In this document: positions 20,601-28,264 of the stretch, in pieces
Layout: each line of letters opens with the position of its first letter
Position numbering within the stretch: position 1 is the first letter of the stretch
Origin: an uncultured Pelagibacteraceae bacterium
Lineage (GTDB): Bacteria; Pseudomonadota; Alphaproteobacteria; Pelagibacterales; Pelagibacteraceae
Assembly (NCBI GenBank): GCA_902521075.1
Contig: CABYQM010000005.1
Coordinates: 1-64,000 of the forward strand
DNA: 64,000 nt
Direction: 5' to 3'
Notes under the pieces: model-generated
What the model saw: the letters and a program-made list of their open reading frames with translations, nothing else
Database searches by the model: none
What the model was told of the DNA's origin: nothing
Made by a program: the position numbers and the translations under genes

Positions 20601-20718
20601 TTTCTAAAGTTATTACAGGGTCATTTTTAGAGATTTTATCTCCTTCTTTTACAAGAATTTCTATGATTTCTACCTCTTCAAAATCTCCAATATCTGGAAC
20701 TAGTAATTTTTCACTCAT
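17650..20718 (-). CDS. aceE: Pyruvate dehydrogenase E1, homodimeric type, with N-terminal lipoyl domain
   Basis: Thiamine-diphosphate E1 that decarboxylates pyruvate and reductively acetylates lipoyl groups. It has 1022 residues, over 100 more than the typical AceE (about 890). The extra part is an N-terminal lipoyl domain (about 1-78, lipoyl-lysine motif ESDKSSVEVP) and an acidic linker (about 80-145). The AceE body follows (ETKEWLESLSAVVHSEGPER). The ThDP motif runs from GDGEIDEPEALGS to VNCNLQRLDG, and QDGHSHLLAS lies in the transketolase-like pyrimidine domain. It is the first gene of the unit with aceF. A lipoyl domain on the E1 itself is unusual. Confidence 0.95.
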   Translation of the reverse strand: MSEKLLVPDIGDFEEVEIIEILVKEGDKISKNDPVITLESDKSSVEVPSTFEGVVDTINIKIGDKVSKGDLILTLSSENGTQQKQESIEKIPPATEKIIAEAEDSNGYNNSDLDTSAHKEIKVENTQAEENNERLEIVESNNDIDPQETKEWLESLSAVVHSEGPERAHFLIKQLIDQAYKEGSNIPYTQNTPYINTIPADEEIKSPGDQNIERKIRALIRWNSAVMVVRANMRDPSLGGHIGTFASAATLYDIGMNHFWRAKSNKFGGDLIYFQGHSAPGIYARAFLEGRLDEKQLDRFRQEVYPGGLSSYPHPWLMPKFWQFPTVSMGLGPMMATYQARFMKYLINRKLIKDENRKVWSFLGDGEIDEPEALGSIGLAAREKLDNLIYVVNCNLQRLDGPVRGNGKIIQELEGIFRGAGWNVIKVIWGSYWDPLLANDKSGLLVKRMNEAVDGEYQAFKAKGGLYVRDNFFGKYPELKNLVASYTDSDIWKLNRGGHDPHKVYAAYHKAINTKDRPTVILAKTIKGYGMGKSGESINTTHQQKKLGVDDLLYYRDRFDVPLTDKQVKNIEYFRPDENSEEIKYLKKRRLALGGYIPERSSFSKPIKTPSNDIFDFMKKSTGEKEMSTTMALVRMLTNLLRDKNVAPRLVPIIPDEARTFGMEGFFQKIGIYAHEGQKYEPEDSAQLSSYKEEKSGQVLEEGINEAGSMASWIAAGTSYSNHDIEMIPIYLFYSMFGFQRTGDFAWAAGDSQTRGFLIGATAGRTTLAGEGLQHQDGHSHLLASTIPNCVSYDPTFHYELATIFKEGLKRMHEKHENIFYYITTMNENYSHPEMPKDCEEGILKGMYKIKDFSKNKKNKIQLLGSGTILREMMDAAEILQNEYQVDSEVWSVTSFNELRRDGLETERYNLLNPGGEKKISYVEKCLGKTEGPILAASDYMRMNSDQIRPYINKSFYSLGTDGFGRSDTRKNLRKFFEVDKEHIVAYGLSILSNEQLIASKHAVDAIKKYKIDKDKPMPTKL

Positions 20719-20768
20719 TTAGCTATTTGTATATATATATATTATTTACTTTTAATAGATGTATATTT

Positions 20769-20795
20769 TTGACCATTATTAAAATTTAGTAAAAT
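20769..20795 (+). promoter_or_regulatory. Candidate promoter for tRNA-Arg
   Basis: TTGACC (20769-20774) is followed after 15 bases by TAAAAT (20790-20795). This would start transcription about 28 bases before the tRNA. The -35 is good but the spacing is short, and AT-rich DNA gives chance -10 matches. Confidence 0.35.
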
Positions 20796-20829
20796 TAATA
20801 ATAAATGTTAAAAGAATGGATTAAATTTA

Positions 20830-20906
20830 GCGCCTGTAGCTCAATTGGATAGAGCGCTTGGCTACGGACCAGGAGGTTCTGGGTTCGACTCCTAGCAGGC
20901 GCACCA
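20830..20906 (+). tRNA. tRNA-Arg (anticodon ACG)
   Basis: Complete cloverleaf read directly. The acceptor stem pairs GCGCCTG (20830-20836) with CAGGCGC (20896-20902), then discriminator A and an encoded CCA (20904-20906). The D stem is GCTC/GAGC. The anticodon stem CTTGG/CCAGG closes the loop CTACGGA, giving anticodon ACG (read as ICG for CGN codons). The T arm contains GGTTCGACTCC. It stands divergent from aceE and directly upstream of a tiny membrane ORF and the thioesterase gene, which may share its transcript. Confidence 0.98.
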
Positions 20907-20919
20907 AAAAGAAGGAAAA

Positions 20920-21003
20920 ATGAAAATATCTTTGCAAAAATCTGTAATTTATTTTTTTGTAATAGTGTTAATAATATTATTTTTAATAACTTTAATAATT
21001 TAA
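20920..21003 (+). CDS. Putative 27-residue single-pass membrane microprotein
   Basis: A short frame, ATG at 20920 to TAA at 21001-21003, encodes MKISLQKSVI followed by an almost purely hydrophobic stretch (YFFVIVLIILFLITLII), that is, one membrane helix with a basic N-terminus. An AAGGA lies 3 bases before the ATG, a little close. Its stop overlaps the thioesterase ATG as TAATG, the same junction used by many real gene pairs in this window. It could be a true microprotein or a short coupling leader for the thioesterase gene. No family is recognised. Confidence 0.4.
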   Translation: MKISLQKSVIYFFVIVLIILFLITLII

Positions 21004-21422
21004 TGAAAAAATTTAAACAAATTAGCGTTAAAAAAGGTTTCATGAGACACAATGGTGGTTTGCTACTAAGAGATATCTCAAAAACTAAATATGAATTTAA
21101 AACTAAAATAAAAAAAAACCATCTTAACAGAGCTGGTATAACTCATGGCGGGTATATAGCATCGATCATAGATACCGGGTGTGGATCTGGAGCCCATAGA
21201 ATTTCGGGTAATCAGCCATGTGTAACTATAACACTTAATATTAACTTTATCGGACCTTCAACTATTGGTGATGAAATTTTTGGATATGTAAAAATTAAAA
21301 AAAAAACAAAAAGCATGGTTTTTTTAGAGTGCTATTTAGAATGTAAAGGTAAAATAATTGCATCTGCTACAGGTATTTGGAAAATACTTCAACGTAAGTT
21401 ACCCCATGCAGGTCTAAGCTAA
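21003..21422 (+). CDS. PaaI-family hotdog thioesterase
   Basis: Acyl-CoA thioesterase-like protein of 139 residues with a single hotdog fold. The active-site helix region NRAGITHGGYIASIIDTGCG (about residues 41-60) carries the HGG motif typical of the PaaI/YbgC-like group, and the core strands follow (CVTITLNINFIGPSTIGDEI). It probably hydrolyses a CoA thioester in the cytoplasm; the acyl group cannot be predicted. Its start overlaps the stop of the preceding microprotein ORF, and its last 4 bases overlap the convergent TRAP permease gene. Confidence 0.88.
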   Translation: MKKFKQISVKKGFMRHNGGLLLRDISKTKYEFKTKIKKNHLNRAGITHGGYIASIIDTGCGSGAHRISGNQPCVTITLNINFIGPSTIGDEIFGYVKIKKKTKSMVFLECYLECKGKIIASATGIWKILQRKLPHAGLS

Positions 21423-23740
21423 ATTCTTCTTCTTATATTTAAATAACCAAAGATTGATAACAGAATAAGAGCAATAGGATAAATTATTTCTTTTTTTGGT
21501 CTATTCTGATTTTCAATTTTAAATTCATTAATAATATCTCCCATATCTAAACCAGATTTTTTTGCAATTCCATTCCATTTTAAAGTATCAATTATGGTTT
21601 TATTATCTTCTACAACTAAGCTCATTCCATAATCATCTAAACTGAAATTTTCATCAAAACTATTTTTTTCAATTACAAATAATTTATATCTTTCGCCATA
21701 TTCTGTAAGTCTAGTAATTTTAATTCTTATCTCTTTATTATAATCAAACTGTTTTTTGTTTATTTCTTCAATGCTTAAATAGTTATATTTTGGGTAAAAT
21801 TTATTTAGAATAAATTCTGGAGATAATAATGATATTGAAACAATTAAAAAAATAATAATCTCATACCATCTTAGTTTGTTTATAAACCATCCCTGAGTAG
21901 CAGAAGTAAATACTAAAATCCCAATCAATGAGGTTGCTATGACCATTAAACCATGCCATATACTTTCAATACCAATTAATAATAACTCGCTGTTAAATAA
22001 AAATACAATAGGAAGTATTCCTGTTCTCAGACTATACCAAAATGCCTGAGCTCCTGTTCTTAACGGGTCTCCACCAGAAATAGCAGCAGCTGCATAAGAT
22101 GCTAAGCCAACTGGAGGTGTTACGTCTGCCATAAGGCCAAAATAGAATACGAATAAATGAACCGCAATTAAAGGAAAAATAAATCCTGATGCATTTCCAA
22201 CATCTACAAGAACAGTTGCCATTAAAGATGCTACAACAACGTAGTTTGCAGTAGTTGGTAAACCCATACCCAATAGTAAACACAAAATAATAGTTAAAAA
22301 TAAAAGAATAATAACATTATCTTTTGCAATCGACTCGATTACAATTATTAAATTAGTACTCAAACCTGTAGATCCAACTGCACCAACTATAATACCTGCT
22401 GTTGCAATTGCTATTCCGACACTAACCATATTCAAGGCACCCTTTTCGAAACCAACAACAGTTTGGTTGTACCAATATATTAAAGCATTCTTAAAGTTCT
22501 TTTCTTTAAAAATTTTATTTAAAAGATTGACTATAATTAGAGTTATTGTAGCAAAAAAAATAGAGTATGAAGCTGTAAGCCTCATATAAACTAGTAGATA
22601 TATTAGAACGAATATTGGAACTAAAAAATGTATTCCTTCTAAAAATGTTTTTTTCAATTTTGGAATATCGTTTTCATCCATACCTTTCAAATTTAATTTA
22701 AGTGCTTCAAGGTGAGATATATAAAATAGTGCAATGTAAGAAATTATAGCTGGTAAAAAAGCATGTTTGACAACTTCAAAATATGTAACACCAATAAAAC
22801 TTGCCATCACAAAGGCTGCTGCTCCCATAACAGGAGGCATTATTTGACCATTAACTGATGAAGATACTTCAATTGCACCCGCTTTTTCTTTGGAAAAACC
22901 TGTCTTTTTCATAATTGGAATTGTAAATGTTCCAGTTGTAACTGTATTAGCAATTGATGATCCAGAAATTAATCCTGTCATACCAGATCCAAGAATGGCT
23001 GCCTTAGCAGGACCACCTCTCATTTTTCCAACCATTGCAAAAGCTAAATCTAAAAAATATTTACCCCCTCCAGCAGTTTCTAAAAGTGCTCCAAAAAGTA
23101 CAAAGAGAAATATGAAATCTACAGAAACACCTATTGGGATCCCAAAAATTGCTTCTTGATCAAACCATTGAAAACCAACTAACCTTTTTAATGATAATCC
23201 ACCATGAGAAATTATGTCTGGTGCATATTGTCCAAAATAAGAAAATAACAAAAAACAAACTGCAATAACAACTAATGGAACACCAATTACTCTACGGGTG
23301 GCTTCAAGAAGAATTAATATTCCAATTATTCCAAGTATAAGTTCTACTGGAATAGTAAAATCATTGGTAAAATTTATTTTAAGTAATATTCCACCCCTAT
23401 CTACTAATTGATCATAAAAAACATAAATATATAAACAACAAACTGCGCCTGTTATTGCAATTAATATATCTATAAAATTTACTTTTTTTCCCCTTGCATA
23501 TGGAAATATTAAAAAAGCCAGCAAAAGAGCAAAGCCAAGATGAATTGCTCTAGCTGGCAAACCTTTAAACATTCCAAAGTTTAACCAAAATGGAAATGGA
23601 GAAGCATACCAAAGCTGAAACAAGGACCAAGTTATTGCAATAATAGCAACTAACTTTAAATGAAAACCTGTTAGATTTCTTGTGGGAGAAAGATCTTCTT
23701 TAATCTTATTTTCAATTTTTTTTTCTATGTCCGCTGACAT
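21419..23740 (-). CDS. TRAP transporter permease, fused 4TM/12TM (DctQM-like, TAXI type)
   Basis: Membrane component of a sodium-driven tripartite uptake system, 773 residues. The small (DctQ-like, four helices) and large (DctM-like, twelve helices) subunits are fused, as is usual for TAXI-type TRAP systems. Recognisable segments are GSGMTGLISGSSIANTVTTG, GQIMPPVMGAAAFVMASF and LGMGLPTTANYVVVASLMA. The C-terminal tail (about residues 660-745, GLDMGDIINEF) resembles the DUF3394 module of this group and is followed by a last hydrophobic helix. It lies downstream of the receptor gene, separated by a terminator-like hairpin. The substrate is unknown. Confidence 0.93.
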   Translation of the reverse strand: MSADIEKKIENKIKEDLSPTRNLTGFHLKLVAIIAITWSLFQLWYASPFPFWLNFGMFKGLPARAIHLGFALLLAFLIFPYARGKKVNFIDILIAITGAVCCLYIYVFYDQLVDRGGILLKINFTNDFTIPVELILGIIGILILLEATRRVIGVPLVVIAVCFLLFSYFGQYAPDIISHGGLSLKRLVGFQWFDQEAIFGIPIGVSVDFIFLFVLFGALLETAGGGKYFLDLAFAMVGKMRGGPAKAAILGSGMTGLISGSSIANTVTTGTFTIPIMKKTGFSKEKAGAIEVSSSVNGQIMPPVMGAAAFVMASFIGVTYFEVVKHAFLPAIISYIALFYISHLEALKLNLKGMDENDIPKLKKTFLEGIHFLVPIFVLIYLLVYMRLTASYSIFFATITLIIVNLLNKIFKEKNFKNALIYWYNQTVVGFEKGALNMVSVGIAIATAGIIVGAVGSTGLSTNLIIVIESIAKDNVIILLFLTIILCLLLGMGLPTTANYVVVASLMATVLVDVGNASGFIFPLIAVHLFVFYFGLMADVTPPVGLASYAAAAISGGDPLRTGAQAFWYSLRTGILPIVFLFNSELLLIGIESIWHGLMVIATSLIGILVFTSATQGWFINKLRWYEIIIFLIVSISLLSPEFILNKFYPKYNYLSIEEINKKQFDYNKEIRIKITRLTEYGERYKLFVIEKNSFDENFSLDDYGMSLVVEDNKTIIDTLKWNGIAKKSGLDMGDIINEFKIENQNRPKKEIIYPIALILLSIFGYLNIRRRI

Positions 23741-23754
23741 TCAGCTTAATATAT

Positions 23755-23786
23755 AAAAAAAAAGGCCCAATAGATATATTGGGCCT
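23755..23786 (-). terminator. Intercistronic Rho-independent terminator-like hairpin in TRAP operon
   Basis: A perfect 9-bp stem (AGGCCCAAT at 23763-23771 pairing with 23778-23786) with a 6-base loop is followed on the minus strand by a run of T (23755-23763). It lies 21 bases after the receptor stop and before the permease start. Partial termination here would give more receptor than permease mRNA. The hairpin could also protect the receptor message from 3' exonucleases. Confidence 0.85.
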
Positions 23787-23807
23787 AAATTTTTTATAAA
23801 GATTTAA

Positions 23808-24815
23808 TTACATTAAACCAGCTTCTTTATAATATTTAACAGCTCCAGGATGAAGTGGTGCTGATAAACCATCAGCTATCATATTTTTTTTCTCTAAAGG
23901 AGCGAAAGCTGGATGTTGTTTTCTAAAATCATCAAAATTTTCAAAAACAGCTTTTGTAACCTGATAAACTAAATCCTCAGAAACATCCATACTTGTTACT
24001 ACAGTAGCTTTAACACCAAATGTAGTTACATCTTTTTTCTGTTTAGTATAAGTACCTTTTGGAATTGTTGCAGATGCATAATAATCAGCTCCACTAATAA
24101 TTCCATCAATTACATCTCCTGTTAAATTGATTGGCATTGCTTTAGCCGCACATGTTGCTGCTTGTTCCATTGCTCCATTTGGAAAACCTACTGAATATCC
24201 GAACGCATCAATTTTACCATCGCATAGAGCTTTTACTTGCTCTGAAGATGTTAGCTCAGTAACTGATTTAAAGAAGCTGTTGTCAACTCCCATAGCTTTC
24301 ATTAATTCTTCCATAGTTCCTCTTTGACCAGAACCTGGATTTCCAATGTTTACTACTTTTCCTTTGAGACCCATAAAATCTTTAACTTTTGCTTTTTTTC
24401 TAGCCCAGATTTGAAATGGCTCATTATGGACTGAGAAAACAGCTCTTAAATTTTTGAATTGTTTCCCTTCCCATTTGCTTGATCCATTGTAAGCATGATA
24501 TTGCCAGTCAGATTGTGCTACACCAAATTGAAACTCACCATCTTTTATTTGTCCGATGTTATAATTTGAGCCTCCAGTTGAAGGAGCGGTACATCTGTAA
24601 GCTTTATCTTTCATACCTTTTTTTCTACCATGTTCAGCACTAATTGCTGATTTGTGTAACATTTTACAAATAGCGTTTCCTGTCTGAAAATAAACTCCAG
24701 TTGGTCCTCCAGTGCCTATTGTAAAAAACTCTGCTGATTTTGCTATTGATCCAAATGAAAATATAGCAGCAAATATAATCAGAGAGCTTGATATTGTTGA
24801 TAATATTTTTTTCAT
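23808..24815 (-). CDS. TAXI-family TRAP transporter solute receptor
   Basis: Periplasmic substrate-binding protein of 335 residues. It has a signal peptide (MKKILSTISSSLIIFAAIFS, cleavage probably after AKSA) followed by the typical TAXI start FFTIGTGGPTGVYFQTGNAI. Further family segments are QFGVAQSDWQYHAYNG and VVNIGNPGSGQRGTMEELM. It delivers an organic solute, probably an organic acid, to the fused permease downstream. The gene has a good Shine-Dalgarno (GAGAGGG) and a 108-base upstream gap that must hold its promoter. Confidence 0.94.
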   Translation of the reverse strand: MKKILSTISSSLIIFAAIFSFGSIAKSAEFFTIGTGGPTGVYFQTGNAICKMLHKSAISAEHGRKKGMKDKAYRCTAPSTGGSNYNIGQIKDGEFQFGVAQSDWQYHAYNGSSKWEGKQFKNLRAVFSVHNEPFQIWARKKAKVKDFMGLKGKVVNIGNPGSGQRGTMEELMKAMGVDNSFFKSVTELTSSEQVKALCDGKIDAFGYSVGFPNGAMEQAATCAAKAMPINLTGDVIDGIISGADYYASATIPKGTYTKQKKDVTTFGVKATVVTSMDVSEDLVYQVTKAVFENFDDFRKQHPAFAPLEKKNMIADGLSAPLHPGAVKYYKEAGLM

Positions 24816-24923
24816 ATACCCTCTCTAAAGTTTTAAAATCGAATCTAACTATTTATTACTTCGAGTGTCTAGTAAATTCATTGAATATAAGTATTGTTAA
24901 TTAAGCAATTTTTTAACTGATTA

Positions 24924-26147
24924 TTATTTTTCAACCCAAGATTTTAATTTATTTACTCCTTCAACAACCTTTGGAGCGTACAATTGTATTAACTTGTCAT
25001 TAATATCTGTTTTTTCATTAATATTTTTCATGAATGTGTCTCCGTCAAAGTCTGTAAAACTTAAACGAACTATCATCCTTTTTTGATCAAATCCAAAATC
25101 ACTTCCTGGGAGTAAAGCAATATTTAAGTTAGTTAAAATTTCATCGCATAAAATAGAAGAGCTATTAAATTTTTTGTTCAAAAATTCAGGCAATAAATAA
25201 AAGCCTCCCATTGGTTTGTTCATAATAATATTATTAGATGATAAATTTCTATATACGTACTCTCCAACAGCTTTAAGAATTTTTTTTGATTTTAAAATAT
25301 AATCTTCGTGATTGGCATTAAAAGCTGATATTGCAGCAAACTGAATTGGTGAACTTACTGCAGAAAATGTTTCACTTGCTAAAACTTTCATAGATTTAAG
25401 TAGTTCAATTTTTTTCTTTGGTATTATAAAGTACCCAAGCCTCCATCCTCCAGCACCACACCATTTACTAAGTCCGTTACTTATTATAACATTATCAGGG
25501 CAGTGTGCGAAAATAGAAATATAATTTTCATCAAATGTTAATTCAGAATAAATTTCATCTGATAAAACTAAAATATTATATTTTTTTATTACTAAAGAAA
25601 TTTCTTTTATATTTTTGCATACTTGTCCTGATGGGTTATTTGGAGAATTAAGAAATAGAAGATATTTTTTATCTGGTTTTTTTAAAATAATTTTTTCTAT
25701 GTCTTGAGCTTTAGGAAACCAATTGTTTTCAGCAGATGTTTGTATCCAATGATAATTATTTTTAGCTATAATTGATTGCGGTTTATAAGATACCCAACTT
25801 GGAGCCGGTAACAAAACTTCGCCTTCAAATGCTAAATGCATTAAGAACATTAACTCTTTGGTTCCAGGACCTACAATGACCTGATCTGATTTAAAATTGT
25901 AATTTTTCTTTTTTGACTCATATTTTGCGATTGAGTCTCTTAGTTTATCTAATCCTTGTATCGGTAAATAACTTTTCTGATGAGCATTTTTTTTTAATTC
26001 TTCAACAATAGTAATTGGAACTGGGAATGGCGATTGTCCAAATCCAAACTTAATAATATTTTTTCCTTCATTTTCAATGACTTTTGATTTTTCGTTTATT
26101 TTTAGAGTTGCTGATAAACTTAGGCTTTTAATAGTATCTTTAATCAT
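24924..26147 (-). CDS. PLP-dependent aminotransferase, class I/II
   Basis: Fold-type I aminotransferase of 407 residues. Visible elements are KSYLPIQGLDKLRDSIAKY near the substrate pocket, LNSPNNPSGQVC (the cofactor Asn/Pro region), VLSDEIYSELTF (Asp that contacts the PLP nitrogen), the Schiff-base lysine in SNGLSKWCGAGGWRLGYF, and the C-terminal Arg in MIVRLSF. It is probably an aspartate- or aromatic-type aminotransferase, but the substrate is not clear. Its start overlaps the acetoacetyl-CoA synthetase stop as TAATG, so the two are one operon. Confidence 0.88.
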   Translation of the reverse strand: MIKDTIKSLSLSATLKINEKSKVIENEGKNIIKFGFGQSPFPVPITIVEELKKNAHQKSYLPIQGLDKLRDSIAKYESKKKNYNFKSDQVIVGPGTKELMFLMHLAFEGEVLLPAPSWVSYKPQSIIAKNNYHWIQTSAENNWFPKAQDIEKIILKKPDKKYLLFLNSPNNPSGQVCKNIKEISLVIKKYNILVLSDEIYSELTFDENYISIFAHCPDNVIISNGLSKWCGAGGWRLGYFIIPKKKIELLKSMKVLASETFSAVSSPIQFAAISAFNANHEDYILKSKKILKAVGEYVYRNLSSNNIIMNKPMGGFYLLPEFLNKKFNSSSILCDEILTNLNIALLPGSDFGFDQKRMIVRLSFTDFDGDTFMKNINEKTDINDKLIQLYAPKVVEGVNKLKSWVEK

Positions 26148-28102
26148 TACGATTTTAACTCAATAAAATTTTTATATTCATTTAAAGCAGATGGATTTGA
26201 TAATGCTTCAATATTATTTATTTTATTGCCATCTATAATATTTTTAACGGCTACTTCTACAATTTTACCATTCTTAGTTCTTGGAATATCATTTACCGCA
26301 ATTATTTTAGCAGGTACATGCCTAGGTGAAGCCTCATATCTAATTGTTGTTTTTAGTTTAGAAATTAATTTTTCATCTAATTTGTTATTTTTTGATAAGA
26401 CTACAAAAAGTATTATCCTGACATCATTCTCCCAAGATTGGCCAACAACTATAGACTCTTTTACTTCTTTAAATTTTTCTACAACAGAATATATTTCTGC
26501 TGTACCAAGTCGAACACCGCCTGGGTTTAATGTTGCATCTGATCTTCCATAAATAATATAAGACCCATTATTCTTTCTCTCAGCATAATCTCCATGATGC
26601 CAAGTATTTTTAAATTTTGAAAAATAAGCTTTTTTATATTTAACTTTTCTAGGATCATTCCAAAATTTTAAAGGCATTGATGGAAAAGAGTTTCTGCATA
26701 CTAATTCTCCTTTTTTATTCAAAATTGATTTACCTTTTTCAGAAAATACTGCTGTATCCATGCCAAGACCATTGTTTTGAATTTCACCACTGTTTACACC
26801 TGAATAAATATTTCCATTTACGAAACATGAGACAATATCTGTTCCTCCAGAAATAGATGCCAAGTGAACATTTTTTTTTATATTTCTATAAACAAATTCA
26901 AAACCATCTTTTGAAAGCGGAGACCCTGTCGAACAGATGGTTTTTAAGGACTTAAGTTTTATTTTATTTTTTACTTTTACTTTATGTTTGATAAGTTGAT
27001 CAATATATTTTGCGCTTATACCAAATAGAGTAACTTTCTCTTTATTTGCAATTTTTAATAATAAATCTGTAGATTTATGCATAGGAAAGCCGTCAAATAA
27101 CAATATTGATGCTTTGGATGCTAAGGCTGTAACAAGCCAATTCCACATCATCCATCCACAAGTTGTAAAGTAAAATACATTATCATTTGGTTTAATATTG
27201 CAATGCAATTGATGTTCTTTCAAATGTTGTAATAAAACCCCACCAGATCTATGACAAATACATTTTGGTTTACCTGTTGTACCACTTGAGTATAAAATTG
27301 CTAATTCGTGGTCAAAATCAAATTTTTTTAATTTAATTCTGCTTATTTTATGTTTTTTAATCTCATTAAAATAATAAATTTTTATGTTTTTAATTTTTTT
27401 TAATTTTCTTAATTTTTTTCCAGGGTAATTTAAAATTAATACTGATTTTATACTTTTTATTTTTTTTAAAATTTTAGGCAATCTTTCAATAATATTTATC
27501 TCCTTTCCGTTATAATAATATTTATCAGTAATAATTAGTAATTTCGGTTTAATTTGGGAAAAACGTTCTATAACTCCAGGTACACCAAAGTCAGGTGAGC
27601 ATGAACTCCAAATCGATCCTATAGCACTAGCACTTAAGAAACACTCTACTGTTTCTATCTGATTTGGAGTATATGCTGCTATCCTATCTTTTTCAGAAAT
27701 ATTTATTTTTTTATAAAATGTTATTATTTTCTTTACATCAATATTGAGCTCTCTCCAAGATTTTTGCTCTTTATATCCATTTTCACTAATAAATGTGATA
27801 GCTTTTTGATTGGAATTTTTAACTAGAAGATTTTCTGTAAAATTTAATTTTGAATTAACAAAAAACTTACTATTAATAAGATCCTTGGTGAGATTGAATT
27901 TATTAGTTTTTATTCCTATTACTTCAAAATATTTCCAGATTGAGTTCCAAAAATCTTTAGGATTTTTTACACTCCATTTTAACAACTTTGTATAATTACA
28001 TGAAAAATTATATTTATAATATTTTGAAATAAATTTCTCGTAAGCAAATAAATTGGAATCCTTTATAAGTGCTTTTGACGGTTCCCAAAGTTTTTTTGGC
28101 AT
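26147..28102 (-). CDS. Acetoacetyl-CoA synthetase (acetoacetate-CoA ligase)
   Basis: ANL-superfamily adenylating enzyme of 651 residues, the length of AACS. The N-terminus (KKLWEPSKALIKDSNLFAYE) is typical of acetoacetate-CoA ligases. The P-loop-like motif is YSSGTTGKPKCICHRSGG, then GISAKYIDQL, SISGGTDIVSCF and the hinge motif YGRSDATLNPGGVRLGTAEIY. The C-terminal acylation-dependent lysine region is IPRTKNGKIVEVAVK. It activates acetoacetate from ketone-body or amino-acid breakdown for entry into central metabolism. It is first gene of a two-gene unit with the aminotransferase, divergent from the helicase gene. Confidence 0.92.
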   Translation of the reverse strand: MPKKLWEPSKALIKDSNLFAYEKFISKYYKYNFSCNYTKLLKWSVKNPKDFWNSIWKYFEVIGIKTNKFNLTKDLINSKFFVNSKLNFTENLLVKNSNQKAITFISENGYKEQKSWRELNIDVKKIITFYKKINISEKDRIAAYTPNQIETVECFLSASAIGSIWSSCSPDFGVPGVIERFSQIKPKLLIITDKYYYNGKEINIIERLPKILKKIKSIKSVLILNYPGKKLRKLKKIKNIKIYYFNEIKKHKISRIKLKKFDFDHELAILYSSGTTGKPKCICHRSGGVLLQHLKEHQLHCNIKPNDNVFYFTTCGWMMWNWLVTALASKASILLFDGFPMHKSTDLLLKIANKEKVTLFGISAKYIDQLIKHKVKVKNKIKLKSLKTICSTGSPLSKDGFEFVYRNIKKNVHLASISGGTDIVSCFVNGNIYSGVNSGEIQNNGLGMDTAVFSEKGKSILNKKGELVCRNSFPSMPLKFWNDPRKVKYKKAYFSKFKNTWHHGDYAERKNNGSYIIYGRSDATLNPGGVRLGTAEIYSVVEKFKEVKESIVVGQSWENDVRIILFVVLSKNNKLDEKLISKLKTTIRYEASPRHVPAKIIAVNDIPRTKNGKIVEVAVKNIIDGNKINNIEALSNPSALNEYKNFIELKS

Positions 28103-28264
28103 TAAAAATTTATATTTATATTGTAAAATTTATGCTAACCTTAGTTGATAAAAATTGAAAATGAGAACTTTTTCCTATCTGATTCGGACTAGTTTTAGTC
28201 TATTTTTGTTCTTTTTGAGTAACAAAATATAGTAGGCCAAAAAAAGATCATACTAAAAGTTGAT

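Noticed and set aside
20795-21052. Minus-strand open frame across the tRNA-Arg region
   Set aside because: It crosses a perfect tRNA and two plus-strand genes; its product resembles the translated complement of a tRNA, a common false ORF.
28187-28226. Small hairpin GACTA/TAGTC and T-rich stretch upstream of the helicase gene
   Set aside because: The stem is only 5 bp and no gene ends upstream on that strand; likely chance in AT-rich DNA.
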